From Methylomarinum sp. Ch1-1 (GTDB taxonomy: Bacteria > Pseudomonadota > Gammaproteobacteria > Methylococcales > Methylomonadaceae): a stretch of DNA of 64,000 nucleotides. Where the stretch lies: contig NZ_CP157743.1 of the NCBI RefSeq assembly GCF_030717995.2, positions 1,736,001 through 1,800,000 on the forward strand, in the 5' to 3' direction. The translations under genes were made by a program, and so were the position numbers. The notes beneath the pieces were generated by a model, which was not told the DNA's origin, did not search any database, and saw nothing but the letters and a program-made list of their open reading frames with translations. Each line of letters begins with the position of its first letter. Within the stretch, counting starts at the first letter, position 1. Shown piece by piece: positions 61,761-64,000 of the stretch.

Positions 61761-62230
61761 AAGTGAAAAAACTATGGATCGCCGGCGCTATCGTCGCCAC
61801 ATCGATGGCGGCGAATGTGCAGGCGGAAATCACCCCGAGACATGCTTTGACTGGGGAAGTGTTGGATCTCAGTTATGCCAAGAAAGGCGGTAATACCGAG
61901 GCCTTCAAGCAATTTCTGAAAACCGGTAAAAACCCCTATAACGGCGATGAGGAGGCGGTGAAACAAGGGCACGATCTTTATTTAACCGGTTGCTCGGGCT
62001 GCCACGGCCACGAAGCCGAGGGCAAGTTAGGCCCCGGTTTGGGCGATGATTATTGGACGTATCCGCGCGGCCTTACCGACCAAGGTTTGTTCGAAATCCT
62101 GTTTGGTGGCGCCAATGGCATGATGGGGCCGCAATATGTCAATTTCAATACCGACGAAATGCTGCACATCATGGCTTGGATACGCTCCATATACAACGGC
62201 GATCCCAAGAAAGCCAAATGGTTGAAGTAA
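61757..62230 (+). CDS. mxaG: cytochrome cL (MxaG), electron acceptor of methanol dehydrogenase
   Basis: 157 residues: signal peptide (KKLWIAGAIVATSMAANVQAE), one heme-c site CSGCH (79-83) and the segment GDDYWTYPRGLTDQGLFEILFGGANGMMGPQ, whose methionines near 122-123 are the likely axial ligand. This is the specific acceptor of electrons from MxaFI. Its start overlaps the mxaJ stop, indicating translational coupling. It has full length for MxaG-type cytochromes of methanotrophs. Confidence 0.93.
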   Translation: MKVKKLWIAGAIVATSMAANVQAEITPRHALTGEVLDLSYAKKGGNTEAFKQFLKTGKNPYNGDEEAVKQGHDLYLTGCSGCHGHEAEGKLGPGLGDDYWTYPRGLTDQGLFEILFGGANGMMGPQYVNFNTDEMLHIMAWIRSIYNGDPKKAKWLK

Positions 62231-62509
62231 GACCGTTAAACAACGTCGCCGAATAGGTTTTGTTTGTAGGTCACGTTGCCCAGCACCTAAACGTCGGACC
62301 ACGCTGTAGTTTGAAACAGGAATAAACAATAAAACCTGTTAATGCGCTCAGGTGCTGGGTTACGTGACACTTCGGGATTGTCAGGGAACGCTATCGCGCA
62401 CCCTGACCTACCGATCGGTGTTAGCGAGAAGGCCGTAGGTCACGTTGCCGTGTTAGCGGTTACGTGACGATTGAGTAACGTTAGTGAATGAAAGATTGAG
62501 GAGTGAACG
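62231..62509. repeat. Family E hairpins with nested C element between mxaG and mxaI
   Basis: GTAGGTCACGTTG (62266) is joined to CCCAGCACCTAAAC (62279) and, 60 bases on, CTCAGGTGCTGGG and TTACGTGACAC: a C-type hairpin placed in the loop of a GTCACGT/ACGTGAC stem. GTCAGGGAACGCTATCGCGC then ACCCTGAC (62379-62406) and a second GTAGGTCACGTTGCCG / GGTTACGTGAC hairpin (62441-62470) follow. No gene. Confidence 0.82.
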
Positions 62510-62791
62510 ATGAAGCAAAAAACATTGATGACAAGCGCGCTGTTGAGCTTAGTTTTGCCGTTGGCCGCCCAGGCCTATGACGGCACCAATTGTAAAGAAC
62601 CCGGGGTGTGCTGGGAACCTAAGCCAGGCTATCCAGCTCAGGTAGCCGGCAGCAAGTATGACCCCAAGCATGACCCCAATGAACTGAATAAACAATCTCA
62701 GTCGATTAAAGAGATGGAGGCCCGCAATCACAAGCGTTGGCAGCATCTGAACAAAACCGGCGAGTTTGTTTATGACGTAGAGGAAATTTAA
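62510..62791 (+). CDS. mxaI: methanol dehydrogenase small subunit
   Basis: 93 residues: signal peptide (TLMTSALLSLVLPLAAQA), then YDGTNCKEPGVCWEPKPGYP with Cys28 and Cys34 for the disulfide of the beta subunit, and a lysine-rich helical C-terminus (NELNKQSQSIKEMEARNHKRWQHL). It wraps the MxaF subunit in the alpha2beta2 enzyme. Presence of mxaI together with the WDYAG motif in mxaF shows a classical calcium-type system. GAGGAGTGAACG precedes the ATG. A hairpin terminator lies after the gene. Confidence 0.96.
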   Translation: MKQKTLMTSALLSLVLPLAAQAYDGTNCKEPGVCWEPKPGYPAQVAGSKYDPKHDPNELNKQSQSIKEMEARNHKRWQHLNKTGEFVYDVEEI

Positions 62792-62802
62792 CGGTTTTCT
62801 CG

Positions 62803-62836
62803 GGCATGAATACCCTGTCTCTCCGGTATTCATGTC
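62803..62836. terminator. Hairpin after mxaI
   Basis: GCATGAATACC pairs with GGTATTCATGT across a short loop, just past the mxaI stop codon; no T-run, so a transcript-stability role is equally possible. Confidence 0.55.
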
Positions 62837-62972
62837 AACGGTAACTCAAACGACCGAGCCTGCTCCGCTTTTCCCTTCCTGGCGGACTAGACTCAGTCGA
62901 TTGCGTTTCCTCAGGAACCGCCTGTTTAAGCTTGCAGGCGTTCCATTGTGTTTAAAGACTAATATAACCTCA

Positions 62973-63003
62973 TACTCCGGTAATAAAGTGCCGGAGTTTT
63001 TTT
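62973..63003 (+). terminator. Rho-independent terminator before mxaR
   Basis: ACTCCGG, TAATAAAGTG, CCGGAGT and a run of seven T: complete terminator signature immediately before the mxaR start codon. Confidence 0.82.
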
Positions 63004-63005
63004 CT

Positions 63006-64000
63006 ATGAATTCAGATCATCAACTCAGTGATTGGCGCGATCGCGCCTTGCAGTTTGAACAACAAATCAATCAAACCGTTTTGGGCCAACGACAGGCTAT
63101 TCGCGATGTCGTGATCGCCGTTTTTGCGCGCGGCCATGTGTTGCTGGAAGGCAATGTCGGAGTGGGCAAGACGACCCTGCTCAGGGCCGTCGCTCATGGT
63201 TTGGGCGGCGATTATCAACGCATCGAGGGTACGATCGACCTAATGCCGGCTGATTTGATCTATTACACCCACCTGGACAGCAATGGCAGACCCAGCGTCG
63301 ACCCGGGGCCGCTGTTGCAGCAGGGAGACCGACTGGCGACCTTTTTTTTCAATGAAATCAACCGGGCCAGGCCGCAAGTACATTCGCTGCTGCTCAGGGT
63401 GATGGCTGAACGCAGTGTCAGCGCCTTCAATCGCGACTATCTTTTTCCCCATATTCAGGTGTTCGCCGATAGAAACCCGGTCGAGAAGGAAGAAACCTTT
63501 GAATTACCGGCTGCCGCCCGCGACCGTTTCATGATGGAAATCACCATCGACAAGCCGGATGATGTCGCGATGCTGGATGAGTTGATTTTCAATCCGCGCT
63601 TTCATGATGTCGATCGGCTAGTTGCCGACTCGGAAACCGGCGCGATTCCTTACTATCAATTAAATGACATCGCCGAACAGATACAGCTGGCGATTACGCC
63701 CAGCCCGACGCTGCGGCAATACGCCGTCGAATTGTGCCTGGCCAGCAGCCGGCCGGCTGCATACGGCATCAGCTTAAGCGATGTCGATATGGAACAGGCA
63801 ATATTGGCCGGCGCCAGTCCCCGCGGAATGAGTTATTTGATTCGAGCCGCCCGAGTCCATGCGTGGCTCGATGATAGAACCACCTTATTGCCGGAAGACC
63901 TGCAGGCCGTTCTTCCCGTCGTCATGAGGCACAGGATTTTTCTCAATCCTATCTACGCCTATCGTCAGGATGAGCTGTTGCCGGCCTTGCTAGACGGCAT
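63006..64000 (+). CDS. mxaR: MxaR/MoxR-family AAA ATPase, partial (runs off the right edge)
   Basis: Open from the ATG at 63006 to the window end (331 codons, no stop). The product is a MoxR AAA+ ATPase: INQTVLGQRQAIRDVVIAVF near residue 21, Walker A GNVGVGKTT (49-57), IEGTIDLMPADLIYY, Walker B TFFFNEINRARPQ, and the sensor-type DRFMMEITIDKP. MoxR proteins are chaperone-like and in mxa clusters are needed to mature methanol dehydrogenase, perhaps by inserting calcium. The ATG lies within the terminator T-run, leaving no visible ribosome-binding site, which is odd; a later start (MMEITID region excluded) is unlikely because the N-terminal helix aligns with the family. Confidence 0.88.
   Translation, partial: MNSDHQLSDWRDRALQFEQQINQTVLGQRQAIRDVVIAVFARGHVLLEGNVGVGKTTLLRAVAHGLGGDYQRIEGTIDLMPADLIYYTHLDSNGRPSVDPGPLLQQGDRLATFFFNEINRARPQVHSLLLRVMAERSVSAFNRDYLFPHIQVFADRNPVEKEETFELPAAARDRFMMEITIDKPDDVAMLDELIFNPRFHDVDRLVADSETGAIPYYQLNDIAEQIQLAITPSPTLRQYAVELCLASSRPAAYGISLSDVDMEQAILAGASPRGMSYLIRAARVHAWLDDRTTLLPEDLQAVLPVVMRHRIFLNPIYAYRQDELLPALLDG

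Noticed and set aside
1-64000. tRNA or rRNA genes
   Set aside because: I looked for T-loop-like GGTTCGAATCC and rRNA core segments by eye and saw none; a covariance-model search would be decisive.

Overview
The window reads as part of the chromosome of a gammaproteobacterial (type I, Methylococcales-like) methanotroph. The evidence is a calcium-type methanol dehydrogenase cluster (mxaF-J-G-I-R) at the right end together with a complete ribulose monophosphate (RuMP) pathway for formaldehyde fixation and an Entner-Doudoroff branch. Genus or species cannot be fixed from sequence reading alone.

Layout. 1-4690 (minus strand): zwf, pgl, edd and the first 25 codons of eda; a three-deep nest of small mobile elements separates edd from eda. 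5.5-11.4 kb: a PfkB-type sugar kinase, a heptanucleotide tandem repeat, a 1.4-kb insertion sequence with a frameshifted transposase, dihydroxyacetone kinase subunits DhaL and DhaK placed convergently around nested miniature elements, and a HAD phosphatase whose last codons come from a miniature element. 11.6-23.3 kb (plus strand): RuMP core with two hps-phi pairs, transketolase, transaldolase and class II fructose-bisphosphate aldolase. Interleaved are two unusual genes encoding proteins with many copies of a TGVAKYL-type motif, one apparently soluble and one with a signal peptide and a single membrane span. 24-28.2 kb: aldehyde dehydrogenase, fructose-1,6-bisphosphatase and nitroreductase. 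28.5-37.3 kb: a two-component system, beta-carbonic anhydrase, a SulP-type anion/bicarbonate transporter, and a large NMT1-PAS-GAF-PAS-GGDEF-EAL receptor. 37.3-41 kb: gene remnants, a PepSY protein, a YVTN beta-propeller and a NarL-type regulator. 41.6-54.2 kb: a one-directional type IV pilus / type II secretion / MSHA-like locus (secretin, three pseudopilins, a fused PilM/PilN-like platform protein, PilO-like, ATPase, PilC/GspF-like, PilP-like). 54.8-64 kb: an MxaY-like kinase, MxaD-like protein, second YVTN propeller, second NarL-type regulator (MxaB-like), then mxaFJGI and the start of mxaR.

Together: MxaFI with cytochrome MxaG oxidises methanol to formaldehyde in the periplasm; Hps and Phi fix formaldehyde onto ribulose 5-phosphate to give fructose 6-phosphate; Zwf-Pgl-Edd-Eda or the aldolase branch cleaves hexose phosphate; transketolase, transaldolase, aldolase and Fbp regenerate the acceptor.

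Intergenic DNA is dense in repeats. Family A (ends GTAACTATTCAG, 8-bp target duplications), family B (ends CAGCAATTCCC, 9-bp duplications, same ends as the resident insertion sequence) and family C (73-bp hairpin, CACCCAGCACCTAAAT) are nested in each other; REP-type GTAG hairpins and a REP-transposase remnant are also present. The most original protein-level signal is the pair of TGVAKYL-repeat proteins embedded in the RuMP cluster, which may be multivalent scaffolds or adaptors for central carbon enzymes; this is inference.
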